Below, one piece after another: positions 1 to 8,631 of a stretch of 34,037 nucleotides of DNA. Each line of letters begins with the position of its first letter. The stretch's first letter is position 1. Under the pieces are notes generated by a model. That model searched no databases. It saw only the letters and a program-made list of their open reading frames with translations, and was not told where the DNA came from. The stretch covers positions 1 to 34,037 of the forward strand of contig JALHOZ010000040.1 of NCBI GenBank assembly GCA_022842725.1, in the 5' to 3' direction. A program made the translations under genes and the position numbers. The DNA comes from Saprospiraceae bacterium. Its GTDB lineage: Bacteria > Bacteroidota > Bacteroidia > Chitinophagales > Saprospiraceae.

Positions 1-2
1 CA

Positions 3-1370
3 TTTGATTCCATAGCTGCCAGACAATGGTTGGCAAATAATCAAAACTTCCTTACTGAAGCACACAAAAATGCTTTACAATTTAGTGACAATAAAGTTGT
101 AGCTGGTAAAACAACCAATTTTTACGAACCGGGTACAGCAAGATTTGACTCATTATTTAACTCTATCATCAGCAAAAAATCGAATAAAAGAGATCAAAAC
201 AGCGGAACTCAATTTTTTGACAGGTCAGCACTTTATCACATACATGGAGAATATAAATTTGAACCATCCTTTACAGATGCCATAACGGTTGGTGCCAATG
301 CAAGACTATATACTCCCAACTCTGAAGGTACAATTTTCAGTGATACAGCCGGAATAAGGATTACAAATCATGAATTTGGTATATATACAGGTTTTGAAAA
401 AAAATTCTATAAAAACCAATTTAAGTTGAACGGAACCATCAGGGCTGACAAAAATATCAATTTTGATTGGTTGTTTTCACCTGCTGCATCGTTGGTCTAT
501 GCACCGAATGTCAACCATTATTTCAGACTATCTTTTTCTTCTGCGATCAGAAACCCGACATTGACAGATCAATATTTATTTTTAAATGTTGGCCCGGCTA
601 TTCTTGCAGGTAATCTGGACGGCCGACAAAATCTGATTACCACAGAATCTTTTTTCGATTATCTCAATACCCTGTCGCGCGACAAACTCGAATATTTTAA
701 TATTGAAGGTGTTCGACCTGAAAAAGTCAAGTCTTTTGAGCTTGGATACAGAACCACCCTTTTTGAAAACACTTATATGGATGCCAGTTATTATTTCAGT
801 TCTTACGACGACTTTTTAGGTTTTGTCATTGGTGTGGAAAGTGAATTTGACAATCTGACCGGTTTGCCTCAAAATGTCCAGGCATACCGGTATGCTGCAA
901 ATTCAACGAATACGGTGACTACACAGGGATTTTCGATAGGCCTTAATTATTACTTCAAAAAGTATTATATGTTGGCCGGAAATTATTCGTGGAACAAGTT
1001 GAATAAACTTGATGTGGATGACCCGATCATCCCTGCATTTAATACTCCCGAGCACAAATACAACATTTCTATCTCCGGAAGGGACGTGGTTATTAAGCTT
1101 GGAAATAAAAAAATACAAAATTTTGGCTTCAATGTGAATTACAGATGGGTTGATTCCTTTATCTTTGAGGGTTCTCCGCAATTTACGGGAGAAATTCCAT
1201 CATATGGCCTTGTGGATGCACAGGTCAATTATACATTTAAAAAGCTGGATTCAACTTTAAAATTGGGAGCAAGTAACATTTTCAATAATAAAGTTTTCCA
1301 GACATATGGAGGACCGCGAATAGGAAGGATGGCTTATATTTCTTTAGTATATGATTTTAAAAAAAATTAA
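3..1370 (+). CDS. TonB-dependent outer membrane receptor, C-terminal part (5' truncated by window edge)
   Basis: The reading frame is already open at base 3 and runs to a TAA at 1368-1370, so the N-terminus (signal peptide, plug) lies outside the window; a TTG at 30 in this frame is not a real start. About 455 residues of beta-barrel remain. Typical TonB-receptor barrel signatures are visible: a strand with FRLSFSSAIRNPTLTDQY, the VRPEKVKSFELGYR segment, and a terminal aromatic-rich strand ending YDFKKN. It should form a 22-strand outer membrane barrel importing a substrate with TonB energy; the substrate cannot be read from this half. The next gene begins about 29 nt later on the same strand and encodes a T9SS-exported protein, so co-transcription is plausible. 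Family call is firm, specificity unknown. Confidence 0.9.
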   Translation, partial: FDSIAARQWLANNQNFLTEAHKNALQFSDNKVVAGKTTNFYEPGTARFDSLFNSIISKKSNKRDQNSGTQFFDRSALYHIHGEYKFEPSFTDAITVGANARLYTPNSEGTIFSDTAGIRITNHEFGIYTGFEKKFYKNQFKLNGTIRADKNINFDWLFSPAASLVYAPNVNHYFRLSFSSAIRNPTLTDQYLFLNVGPAILAGNLDGRQNLITTESFFDYLNTLSRDKLEYFNIEGVRPEKVKSFELGYRTTLFENTYMDASYYFSSYDDFLGFVIGVESEFDNLTGLPQNVQAYRYAANSTNTVTTQGFSIGLNYYFKKYYMLAGNYSWNKLNKLDVDDPIIPAFNTPEHKYNISISGRDVVIKLGNKKIQNFGFNVNYRWVDSFIFEGSPQFTGEIPSYGLVDAQVNYTFKKLDSTLKLGASNIFNNKVFQTYGGPRIGRMAYISLVYDFKKN

Positions 1371-1399
1371 TTCTTTATTAACAATCTAAATATTTTTAC

Positions 1400-2980
1400 A
1401 TGAGAGGATTTTTACTTTCGATTTTTCTGGTCTTGTTGCTGAGCCCGAGTCTCACACAAGCACAACGATACCTTTCTCCTCAGTTTGACGGAGTAAATGT
1501 GGTATCTACTGCGTATGGTTTTAATTATACTGTTTTGGCAGTACCGACCGTAGGACGTACGGTAAGACAACCTCTTGCCACTGATATTTATTCGCCTAAA
1601 GGAGATACAGAAACCAAAAGGCCTTTGATTATTTATTTCCCAACCGGAAACTTTCTTCCATTTCCTCAAAACACAAGCCCAAGCGGAACCATCAAAGACA
1701 GTACATGTGTTGATGTTGCTACGAAGCTTGCTAAAATGGGATATGTTGTTGCAGTTGCTGATTACAGAAAAGGCTGGAATCCGGTGGCTCAAACTCAGGA
1801 AGGAAGGGTTAACACGCTGATAAACGCTGCCTACAGAGGAGTACAGGACGCAAGAACAGCAATCCGGTTTTTTAAAGAAAAGGCAAATGATTTTGGTATT
1901 GACACCACAAGAATTGCTATCTGGGGACAAGGAACAGGTGGGTATATTACCCTTGCCACTGCTACTTTGGACAAGTACAGTGAAGTATTGACAACAACCA
2001 ACCCTGCGGCTAAATTTGTTGGCAGTAATGGTCGTCCATTTGTAATTGAAAGAGTACCTCTACCTACAGGTGGCTTTTTCTATATCAATGGAGATATCGA
2101 AGGAAAAATTTTAGGACGTGTACCACCGAATGCAGATGGCACACCAAATCCGGGACCTCCACCGACAGGAGACACCTTAAATTTACCGAACTGGGTAAAT
2201 CACTCTTCTGATTTCAAACTTGCGATTAACATGGGTGGTGCTTTAGGTGACATCTCATGGTTGGACCAAAACTCAGTAGATATTATATCTATTCAGGCTC
2301 CTTATGACCCTTTTGCACCTTATGAAGATGCTGTTTTATTCGTACCGATTCCGGGTGGTCAATTACCAGTCGTACAGGTACAAGGAAGTAAATTGGTTCA
2401 GGATAAATTAAAAGCTTTGGGCAAAGATGCAAAATACAATAACATCCTACCTGCTTTTGACCCAATCGGACAAGCAATTAAGTCAAGACAAGGAGGTCTT
2501 ACCAATTTATTCCCTGTCATAGGAACACCTGCAAATATTCCAAACGATTCATCACCATGGGATTTCTGGGCAGCGTCCAATCCTAACAATGCAAGTGGCC
2601 TGACAGGTAACCCTGACATGTCTGCAGAAAAAGGAAGACGATACATCGACTCTATTATTGCCTTTGTTGCTCCAAGAGCTTGTATTGGTTTGGAATTGCC
2701 ATGTCAATATTTAGTTTCTACAGATAACATCACTGAAACTGAAGTCGGACTTAAAATAGCTCCGAATCCGGCTCACCATGTTATGAATTTCCAGTCTAAT
2801 GATGATGCTCCGATGAAAACATTGGAAATCCTTGATATGACAGGTAGAAATTTATTTACCGTAAATAATATTAATGCTTCGCAATACGAATTAAATGGTC
2901 AAAATCTGCTTCCGGGCATGTATTTTGTGAAAATTTCGTTCGATTCAGGAAATATTTTGAAAAAAGTCTTGTTTTATTAA
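1400..2980 (+). CDS. Secreted alpha/beta-hydrolase (esterase-like) protein with T9SS tail, probably catalytically inactive
   Basis: 526 residues: Sec signal peptide (1 to ~21, ending TQAQ), an alpha/beta-hydrolase core of carboxylesterase type (~40-440), and a C-terminal T9SS type A sorting domain (~450-526, with APNPAHH and LLPGMYFVKI). The fold resembles the esterase encoded at 15284-16726: the segment YRGVQDARTAIRFF aligns with YRAIQDGKGALRYL there. However the nucleophile elbow reads G-Q-G-T-G at 176-180, placing Gly178 where the Ser of GxSxG belongs, and the oxyanion HGG motif is replaced by PTGN at 81-84. The Asp-containing loop (APYDPFAP) remains, but no counterpart of the catalytic His is obvious. 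By family knowledge it would be cell-surface or secreted; loss of the nucleophile suggests a binding or structural role. The stop overlaps a promoter region for downstream sequence. Confidence 0.8.
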   Translation: MRGFLLSIFLVLLLSPSLTQAQRYLSPQFDGVNVVSTAYGFNYTVLAVPTVGRTVRQPLATDIYSPKGDTETKRPLIIYFPTGNFLPFPQNTSPSGTIKDSTCVDVATKLAKMGYVVAVADYRKGWNPVAQTQEGRVNTLINAAYRGVQDARTAIRFFKEKANDFGIDTTRIAIWGQGTGGYITLATATLDKYSEVLTTTNPAAKFVGSNGRPFVIERVPLPTGGFFYINGDIEGKILGRVPPNADGTPNPGPPPTGDTLNLPNWVNHSSDFKLAINMGGALGDISWLDQNSVDIISIQAPYDPFAPYEDAVLFVPIPGGQLPVVQVQGSKLVQDKLKALGKDAKYNNILPAFDPIGQAIKSRQGGLTNLFPVIGTPANIPNDSSPWDFWAASNPNNASGLTGNPDMSAEKGRRYIDSIIAFVAPRACIGLELPCQYLVSTDNITETEVGLKIAPNPAHHVMNFQSNDDAPMKTLEILDMTGRNLFTVNNINASQYELNGQNLLPGMYFVKISFDSGNILKKVLFY

Positions 2981-2998
2981 AAAGATGTTGTATATTTG
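2969..2998 (+). promoter_or_regulatory. Bacteroidota sigma-A type promoter at the 3' end of the esterase-like gene
   Basis: A TTG at 2969-2971 (-33 element) and TATATTTG at 2991-2998 (perfect TAnnTTTG -7 box) are separated by 19 bp, the canonical Bacteroidota spacing. Transcription would start near 3005. Only a short non-coding stretch and a terminator hairpin follow before the gene at 3113. Confidence 0.6.
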
Positions 2999-3003
2999 CA
3001 GCA

Positions 3004-3075
3004 TAAATTTGACTAAAGAAGCACCCTTATATTTCAAGCCGCTTGACTCAGCCCTGAGCAAGCGGCTCTTTTTTT
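3004..3075 (+). ncRNA. Candidate short non-coding RNA or attenuated leader (~70 nt)
   Basis: The interval runs from the predicted start site of the 2969-2998 promoter to the T-run of the terminator at 3037-3075. It has no ORF of note. It could be a free-standing small RNA, or a leader with a terminator controlling read-through into the membrane-protein gene at 3113. The call rests only on promoter plus terminator geometry; I recognise no RNA family. Confidence 0.4.
3037..3075 (+). terminator. Rho-independent terminator
   Basis: A strong stem pairs AGCCGCTTG (3037-3045) with CAAGCGGCT (3059-3067), continued by CTCA/TGAG around a GCCC loop with one bulged A, and is followed by seven T residues (3069-3075). 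It can end transcripts of the upstream gene and of the promoter at 2969-2998. Confidence 0.85.
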
Positions 3076-3112
3076 ATACCTACTTCTCGGTTTTTTCGAA
3101 AATAATATAGTT

Positions 3113-3862
3113 ATGGATGCATTTCTCCTCTCAAACGGCGGGTTTATCAATTATTCAACTGAGCATGGTCTGACCTTCGGACTATGGGTAAGTTTTTGTA
3201 TCCTTGTGTTGTATTTGGGTCGTAATGTCTGGAATCAGGAACAACAACAACGAAATATTACCATTCTTCTGATTTTGGCTGCATCAACTCAAATTATGAA
3301 AATTGTCATTAAACTTTGGGACGGAAGTTTTTTGATCACCCATGATTTGCCGCTACATCTCTGCAATATGCTTCCTTTTGTGATGATTCTGATTATGTGG
3401 CAAAAAAACAGGTATTGGTGGGCATTCTTTTTTTTCTGGATTGTCGGAGGGTCTTCTCATTCATTATTTACCACTTCTCTGACGGAATCATTTCCCCATT
3501 ATGAAAACATCCGGTACTGGTTATTACATTCTATTCTGGTGATGTCCGCACTATATGGTGCCATCGTATATCGTTTTGATTTGGAAAAAATGGATATTAT
3601 CAGATCCTGGATAGGAATCAATTTACTTGCTGTCATTATCTATCCGATCAATGTGTGGTTAGGATCAAATTATGTATACCTGAATGGAAAACCACCAGGT
3701 ACAACTTTTTATGATTTGCTGGGACCCTGGCCTGATTACATCCTGCAACTGGAATTCGTAGTACTCCTTATATTCAGTTTGGTCTACGTCATCTTTAAGC
3801 TCATCAGAAACGGCATATCTTCGTTTTCCATCAACGTTGTCAAACGAATCCAAAATTCCTGA
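3113..3862 (+). CDS. TIGR02206/YwaF-type integral membrane protein
   Basis: 249 residues with about seven hydrophobic segments (roughly 18-37, 48-66, 82-97, 102-116, 135-152, 165-185, 209-230) and no cleavable signal peptide. The pattern fits the TIGR02206 (YwaF) family of uncharacterised inner-membrane proteins: LPLHLCNM near residue 80, and later the stretch with NYVYLNGKPP followed by LLGPWPDYI. No enzymatic motif is evident and the function of the family is not established. The ATG at 3113 follows the terminator by about 37 nt; the gene may depend on read-through or on an unrecognised promoter. It converges on the DUF4249 gene with the structured element 3947-4042 between them. Confidence 0.8.
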   Translation: MDAFLLSNGGFINYSTEHGLTFGLWVSFCILVLYLGRNVWNQEQQQRNITILLILAASTQIMKIVIKLWDGSFLITHDLPLHLCNMLPFVMILIMWQKNRYWWAFFFFWIVGGSSHSLFTTSLTESFPHYENIRYWLLHSILVMSALYGAIVYRFDLEKMDIIRSWIGINLLAVIIYPINVWLGSNYVYLNGKPPGTTFYDLLGPWPDYILQLEFVVLLIFSLVYVIFKLIRNGISSFSINVVKRIQNS

Positions 3863-3946
3863 ATCAAAAAAAGGAAACCTATTTTCAGCATTTTCCCCTG
3901 GTGAAACAGATACCAACGATTTGTTGACTTTCCATCATTAATACAG

Positions 3947-4042
3947 CATCCCATGCGATAGGGATGGTAGCGAACACGACCAACGCGAAGCAAAGGGAAG
4001 TAAAGCGGACAGCCCGACCCGTAAGGGAATCGCCCTGATCTA
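3947..4042 (+). ncRNA. Candidate structured RNA element, Flavo-1-like
   Basis: A GC-rich patch in an AT-rich convergent intergenic region. Visible pairing: CATCCC (3947-3952) with GGGATG (3961-3966); CCC-GTAA-GGG (4018-4027), a hairpin with a GNRA tetraloop; and AGGG (3960-3963) with CCCT (4033-4036). The core GCGGACAGCCCGACCCG is a phrase I remember recurring in intergenic regions of Flavobacteriia-like genomes and may belong to the Rfam Flavo-1 motif. That assignment is from memory and unverified. It has no coding potential that fits its neighbours. Confidence 0.45.
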
Positions 4043-4053
4043 TAATTAAAATT

Positions 4054-5016
4054 TTATTTTACCGGAACCGGAATAGTGTCTGTAGAAACGGCATATCCGC
4101 CCCAGATACCCAGTCCTCCTTTGATATTGGTGCTGATCCTTGTGTAAGTCGAAAATGGACCTCCGCTGTTGGCTGCAAAATCCCGGGTATTCCAAAAATC
4201 AAAATGTTCTTTATCAATAGAGCACCATTTGATAACCGCTGTGGTACCTCTTTTATACAATCCAAAAGTTTCAGGGGTAAAATCACCGCCGCGTCTTTCG
4301 GCTTTTTGTAAAGGGAACTCAAATTTTTTGCCATCAAACAATATATCATCCACCACCGAACTGAATGGAGCTACAAGGCCGCTACCCACTTCCGCAGTAA
4401 AATATCTGTAATAATTAGTAACTCCCGGTGCATCCTGAAAACTTACGGTCAGCCTGGCCAAAGTGTCATTCGGATCTCCCGGAGGATCCATCCAAACAAA
4501 AGTATCTAAGGGCACATGGTAAGGAATCGTAGTGGTCGCTGTAAGTTTTTTATTCTCAACTTCGACGGTAAGGTCGTAACGACGACCTTCTTCTCTGGTG
4601 ATTTGATTCAGGATGTCAGCATAAATACAAATATCAGCCGTGAGATTGTCGGGATCAAGATTTAACGCTTCGGCGACAGCTTTTTTGATTTCTTCCGGTA
4701 GGTCATTCAAACAAAGAGGAATCAGACTCACCGTTTTATCTCCGTCAAAAACAGAAACGGAAGCCCCTTTGACAAATAATTCCGAAAACTTTTCAGGTCC
4801 AACCTCTGATAAAAAGGGAATACTTTTGGTAATAATAACGACAACCGGGTTGGCACCTGTACCTGCTTCGACATAACCTTCTACAACAATTTCCTGTTCA
4901 AGTTCGGAAGTACTGGGCGTGTAGGGTTCTTCACATGATGATAAAAACCCAACAAAAAATATTATAACGAGGAAAAATGTCTTTCCCAACGATGTATGTC
5001 GATTAACTAATTTCAT
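4054..5016 (-). CDS. DUF4249 family lipoprotein, partner of a TonB-dependent receptor
   Basis: About 320 residues. The chosen ATG at 5016 forms an ATGA overlap with the stop of the TonB receptor gene, a classic translational-coupling arrangement; an in-frame ATG 12 nt upstream (5028) would only add MEPK. The N-terminus is a lipoprotein signal (hydrophobic stretch ending FVGFLSSC), so the mature protein should be lipid-anchored, probably at the outer membrane. The body has the DUF4249 pattern: IVVEGYVEAGTGANPVVVIITKS near the N-terminus, then beta-rich domains. DUF4249 genes habitually sit directly behind carboxypeptidase-regulatory-domain TonB receptors, as here, and are thought to act with them in substrate capture. 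Substrate unknown. Confidence 0.85.
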   Translation of the reverse strand: MKLVNRHTSLGKTFFLVIIFFVGFLSSCEEPYTPSTSELEQEIVVEGYVEAGTGANPVVVIITKSIPFLSEVGPEKFSELFVKGASVSVFDGDKTVSLIPLCLNDLPEEIKKAVAEALNLDPDNLTADICIYADILNQITREEGRRYDLTVEVENKKLTATTTIPYHVPLDTFVWMDPPGDPNDTLARLTVSFQDAPGVTNYYRYFTAEVGSGLVAPFSSVVDDILFDGKKFEFPLQKAERRGGDFTPETFGLYKRGTTAVIKWCSIDKEHFDFWNTRDFAANSGGPFSTYTRISTNIKGGLGIWGGYAVSTDTIPVPVK

Positions 5017-7388
5017 TTTTGGTTCCATTTAAAATTATAGGTAATGCTGGGGATAAAAGGAAAAATAGTGATTTGTGTTCCTTCTATCGAAGTATTGCCT
5101 GTATTAAAATCTGTTTCAATATCAAAATTCACAAAAAACGGATTTTTCCGGTTATACATATTGTATACTGAAAAAACCCAACTGCCCTGATAAGCCTTTT
5201 TAGAGTTCGGTTTTGGCGTATAGGTCGCTGAAAAGTCAAGTCTGTGGTAATCAGCCAAACGTGTACTGTTTCTTGGACCGTAAAAAAGATTGAGGTTTTG
5301 TTCTACAAAAAAGAATCCCCGGATCGGTGTAAACCAACGTCCGGAGCCATAAATAAAAACAGCACTAAATTCCCATTTTTTGCTTGGGCTGTAATTGGCG
5401 ACAAGCTTCAGGTCGTGTGCTCTGTCATACACCGCAGGATACCACCTGCCATCTTCAATCGCTTCAAAAGATCGTTCTGTCCTGGCGAGGCTGTACCCTA
5501 CCCAACCGTTCCATTTTCCAATACTTTTTTTGACAAAAAACTCAGCACCGTAGGCACGTCCTTTTCCGAAAACAAACGAGTTTTCAAGGTCTTTGCTGAT
5601 ATCGTTCACATAATTTTCAGCGTAGTCGATCTGATTGCGCAAATCTTTGTAGTATACTTCGATGGAGGTTTCAAAGGCATCATTGGCAAAATTTCTAAAA
5701 ACCCCGATTGCGTATTGTGCGCCTCTTTGAGGTCTCACCAATTCTGTACTTGGAACCCATACATCTGTCGGCAAAGTACTGGCTGAATTGCTGACCAGGT
5801 GGATATACTGTGTTGTGACCGATATACCTCCTTTTATGCTTAACTCTTTACTTACCCTGTAGTTTAAACTCCAGCGCGGCTCAATACCGCCATATGTTTT
5901 GACGTGATCACCTTTGTTAAAAACTGTTCCGTCAATGGGTGAAGTGTAAGGGCCGATTTGTGAAAACATCGATAAACGCAACCCTGTATTCATAAATAGT
6001 TTGTTGGTAATCTTCATATCATCCAAAAAATAGACTGCAGATTCGTGCGCTCTTTTAGGTTGAAACTCTGTATTAAAACTGACATCTCCCGCCGTGGCTG
6101 ATGCTGTGTTGGGCGTCAGGGTATGAAAGGTATAATTGAATCCGAATTTAATATTATGCCTCGGATTCAGAAAATAATCAAAATCCGTTTTGAAATTCCA
6201 ATCTTCAACCCCGGAAAAAAGCCTGAAATTAAAATTATCCTGACCTCCATTGACCTCAAACTGATAATCATTGTAAATCAGGGACATGTTCATAAACATC
6301 TTTTGATTGAAAAGGTGGTTCCAACGCAGCGTACCGGTACTGTTACCGTAAGGAAGATCAAACGTAAAATCCCGCGATGGTTGTCTGAACCTGAGGACAT
6401 CTTTTCCGAAATAACCACTAAAATACAATCTGTCTTTATCAGAAAAAATGTAATTCCACTTGGTATTTATGTCGTAAAAATAATAATTGGTTCCTTCAAA
6501 ATTGGTTCCTTTTAATGCGGGTTGTATCAAATCGAGGATGTAGGTTCTTCTTCCGGAAACCATAAAGGAACTTTTGTCTTTGACGATAGGTCCTTCTGCA
6601 GTAATACGCGATGAAATGATTCCGATCCCCCCTTCGACCCCGAATTTTTTCATATTCCCTTCTTTCATTTGGACATCCAGCACGGAGGACAATCTTCCTC
6701 CGTAATTGGCAGGAATGCCGCCTTTGATCAAGGTGGTGTTTTTGATGGCGTCTGTATTAAAAACGGAAAAAAATCCAAGCAGGTGGCCGGTATTATAAAC
6801 CAAAGCTTCGTCCAGTAAAACCAGATTCTGGTCAGGACCGCCTCCTCTTACAAAAAAACCGGCGTTTCCTTCACCTGATGACAAAACTCCGGGAAGCAGT
6901 TGTAATGTTTTTAAAATGTCCGTTTCTCCGAAAATAGCGGGCATTTTTTTGATATTTTCCACAGGAAGTTCTATGGTTCCCATTTGGGTACCTTCGACAT
7001 TACGGCGTCTGTCTTCTTTATCCGCTGAGATGACTACTTCCTCCATGAGAACCCCTTCTTCGAGGGTAACGTTGAGTTGAGTGTTTTTATCCAGAACGAC
7101 TTCAAACTTTTCATCCTTGTACCCAAGGTAAGAAAATCCAATTTTGTAGGTTCCCTTTTCAAGCGAGATAGAGTAAAAGCCATACGTATTGGTAATGGTA
7201 CCGGATCCGGGGTTTCCCAGATCAACCACATTGGCACCGATCAATGTTTCTCCTGTACTTTTATCTTTGATATAACCGCTGAGGGTAAATGTTTTTGCGT
7301 TTTGAGCCGATAAAAATGGCAAAAAAAATACAAAAACAAAAAATGTAATTACTGATTTCACAAAAGGCATTTTTTGTTCAAACTTCAA
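5013..7388 (-). CDS. TonB-dependent receptor with N-terminal carboxypeptidase-regulatory-like domain
   Basis: 791 residues. Signal peptide (1 to ~29, ending LSAQ); CarboxypepD_reg-like/CNA-B type beta-sandwich (~34-112, with LSGYIKDKSTGETLIGANV and the YGFYSISLEKGTYKIGFSYLGY block); plug domain (~140-235, with LPGVLSSGEGNAGFFVRGG and LLDEALVYN); then a long barrel. It should be a TonB-energised outer membrane importer working with the DUF4249 lipoprotein that overlaps its stop codon. No sigma/anti-sigma pair is adjacent, so regulation is not evident. An alternative start at Met7 (7370) also gives a good signal peptide. The substrate cannot be inferred from sequence. Confidence 0.92.
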   Translation of the reverse strand: MKFEQKMPFVKSVITFFVFVFFLPFLSAQNAKTFTLSGYIKDKSTGETLIGANVVDLGNPGSGTITNTYGFYSISLEKGTYKIGFSYLGYKDEKFEVVLDKNTQLNVTLEEGVLMEEVVISADKEDRRRNVEGTQMGTIELPVENIKKMPAIFGETDILKTLQLLPGVLSSGEGNAGFFVRGGGPDQNLVLLDEALVYNTGHLLGFFSVFNTDAIKNTTLIKGGIPANYGGRLSSVLDVQMKEGNMKKFGVEGGIGIISSRITAEGPIVKDKSSFMVSGRRTYILDLIQPALKGTNFEGTNYYFYDINTKWNYIFSDKDRLYFSGYFGKDVLRFRQPSRDFTFDLPYGNSTGTLRWNHLFNQKMFMNMSLIYNDYQFEVNGGQDNFNFRLFSGVEDWNFKTDFDYFLNPRHNIKFGFNYTFHTLTPNTASATAGDVSFNTEFQPKRAHESAVYFLDDMKITNKLFMNTGLRLSMFSQIGPYTSPIDGTVFNKGDHVKTYGGIEPRWSLNYRVSKELSIKGGISVTTQYIHLVSNSASTLPTDVWVPSTELVRPQRGAQYAIGVFRNFANDAFETSIEVYYKDLRNQIDYAENYVNDISKDLENSFVFGKGRAYGAEFFVKKSIGKWNGWVGYSLARTERSFEAIEDGRWYPAVYDRAHDLKLVANYSPSKKWEFSAVFIYGSGRWFTPIRGFFFVEQNLNLFYGPRNSTRLADYHRLDFSATYTPKPNSKKAYQGSWVFSVYNMYNRKNPFFVNFDIETDFNTGNTSIEGTQITIFPFIPSITYNFKWNQK

Positions 7389-7484
7389 TGTATAACAACT
7401 AACTGCCTTATGAACACCTTGTACTCATTAATGATTACAAAAAGAAAAACGTTTACGAATAATTAACAAATAATGTCGGTATGC

Positions 7485-8540
7485 CTACCATCTGACCAAA
7501 ACACTGCCCCAGGTGAATCCACTTCCGAAAGCAGCCAGGCAGACGAGATCTCCTTCTTTAATCCTGCCATCTTCGTACGCTTCACATAATGCTATCGGAA
7601 TTGAAGCAGCGGTAGTATTGCCGTATTTCTGAATATTATTGACCACCTTTTCATCAGGAAGACCCATAACTTTTTGAACAAACTGGGAGATTCTGAGGTT
7701 TGCCTGATGGGGAACCAAAAGATCAATGTCTTCTTTTTCCAACCCGGCTTTGGCCAAACCTTCTTTGATCACTTCAGGGAACTTTACAACAGCATTTTTA
7801 AAAACCAGTTGTCCTGTCATATTGGGTGTCAACATATTATCGTCGACCATTTTTTGCGTAACAAAAACGCCTCCCGGGATCGACGGATCAGGGTAGCCAA
7901 ACTTTTCCGGGCCCAAGTGGTATCCACCATGAGATCCGGGATTGATCATCGCCAATTCTTCGGCGTGGGTTCCGTCAGAATGCAGCACTGTATTTAAAAT
8001 ACCCTGATTTTCTTTGTCGGTCGGCTGAAGTACAACAGCACCTGCACCATCTCCAAAAATAACCGTCACAGCCCTGCCTTCATCTGAAAAATCCAAACCC
8101 ATGGAATGCATTTCCGACCCTACAAGCAGAATATTTTTGTACATACCGGTTTTAATAAACTGGTCTGCAACTGACATACCGTAGACAAAACCTGTACATT
8201 GATTTCTGATATCCAAAGCGCCAATTTCTGTTTTGGTCAATCCCAGTTCTCTCTGCAACAATACGCCACAACCGGGAAAGTAGTAATCCGGACTGAGTGT
8301 GGCAAAGATGATAAAGTCAATGTCTTCAGGCGTTATTCCGGCTCTTTCAATGGCTATTCTTGCGGCAGCAGCTGCCATCGTAGTCGGTGTTTCTTTATGT
8401 TTTTCAGCATATCTCCGCTCTTCGATTCCTGTTCTTTCGATGATCCACTCATTGGTGGTATCCATATAAGTAGTCAATTCCTGATTGGTTACGACTCTTT
8501 TAGGTAAATATTTTCCTATTCCTGCTATTTTTGTTTTCAT
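7485..8540 (-). CDS. fabH: Beta-ketoacyl-ACP synthase III (FabH family)
   Basis: 351 residues, cytoplasmic. It condenses an acyl-CoA (typically acetyl- or branched-chain) with malonyl-ACP to start fatty acid synthesis. The FabH catalytic triad is clear: Cys115 in RNQCTGFVYG, His278 in VPHQANLRI and Asn308 in YGNTTAASIP; the C-terminus has FGSGFTWGSVLVRW. It is about 35 residues longer than E. coli FabH, the extra lying at ~190-245 (from THAEELAMINPGSHGG onward). That longer form is common in Bacteroidota second copies, so a specialised starter-unit or secondary role is possible. It stands outside any fab cluster: the TonB receptor lies downstream on the same strand, and the TerB-like gene is divergent. 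Confidence 0.9.
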   Translation of the reverse strand: MKTKIAGIGKYLPKRVVTNQELTTYMDTTNEWIIERTGIEERRYAEKHKETPTTMAAAAARIAIERAGITPEDIDFIIFATLSPDYYFPGCGVLLQRELGLTKTEIGALDIRNQCTGFVYGMSVADQFIKTGMYKNILLVGSEMHSMGLDFSDEGRAVTVIFGDGAGAVVLQPTDKENQGILNTVLHSDGTHAEELAMINPGSHGGYHLGPEKFGYPDPSIPGGVFVTQKMVDDNMLTPNMTGQLVFKNAVVKFPEVIKEGLAKAGLEKEDIDLLVPHQANLRISQFVQKVMGLPDEKVVNNIQKYGNTTAASIPIALCEAYEDGRIKEGDLVCLAAFGSGFTWGSVLVRW

Positions 8541-8587
8541 TTTGCTTATTTTCGTGTGATATTTTCTGATGTTTAATTTTGGCTTGC

Positions 8588-8618
8588 CAAATTACAACAT
8601 TATTTTTTAATGATACAA
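8588..8618 (-). promoter_or_regulatory. Possible promoter of fabH
   Basis: On the minus strand a TTG (8618-8616) precedes TAATTTG (8594-8588) by 21 bp, close to the Bacteroidota TTG/TAnnTTTG pattern but one base short in the -7 box. It lies about 48 nt before the fabH start. Confidence 0.35.
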
Positions 8619-8631
8619 GTAAATCATCAAT

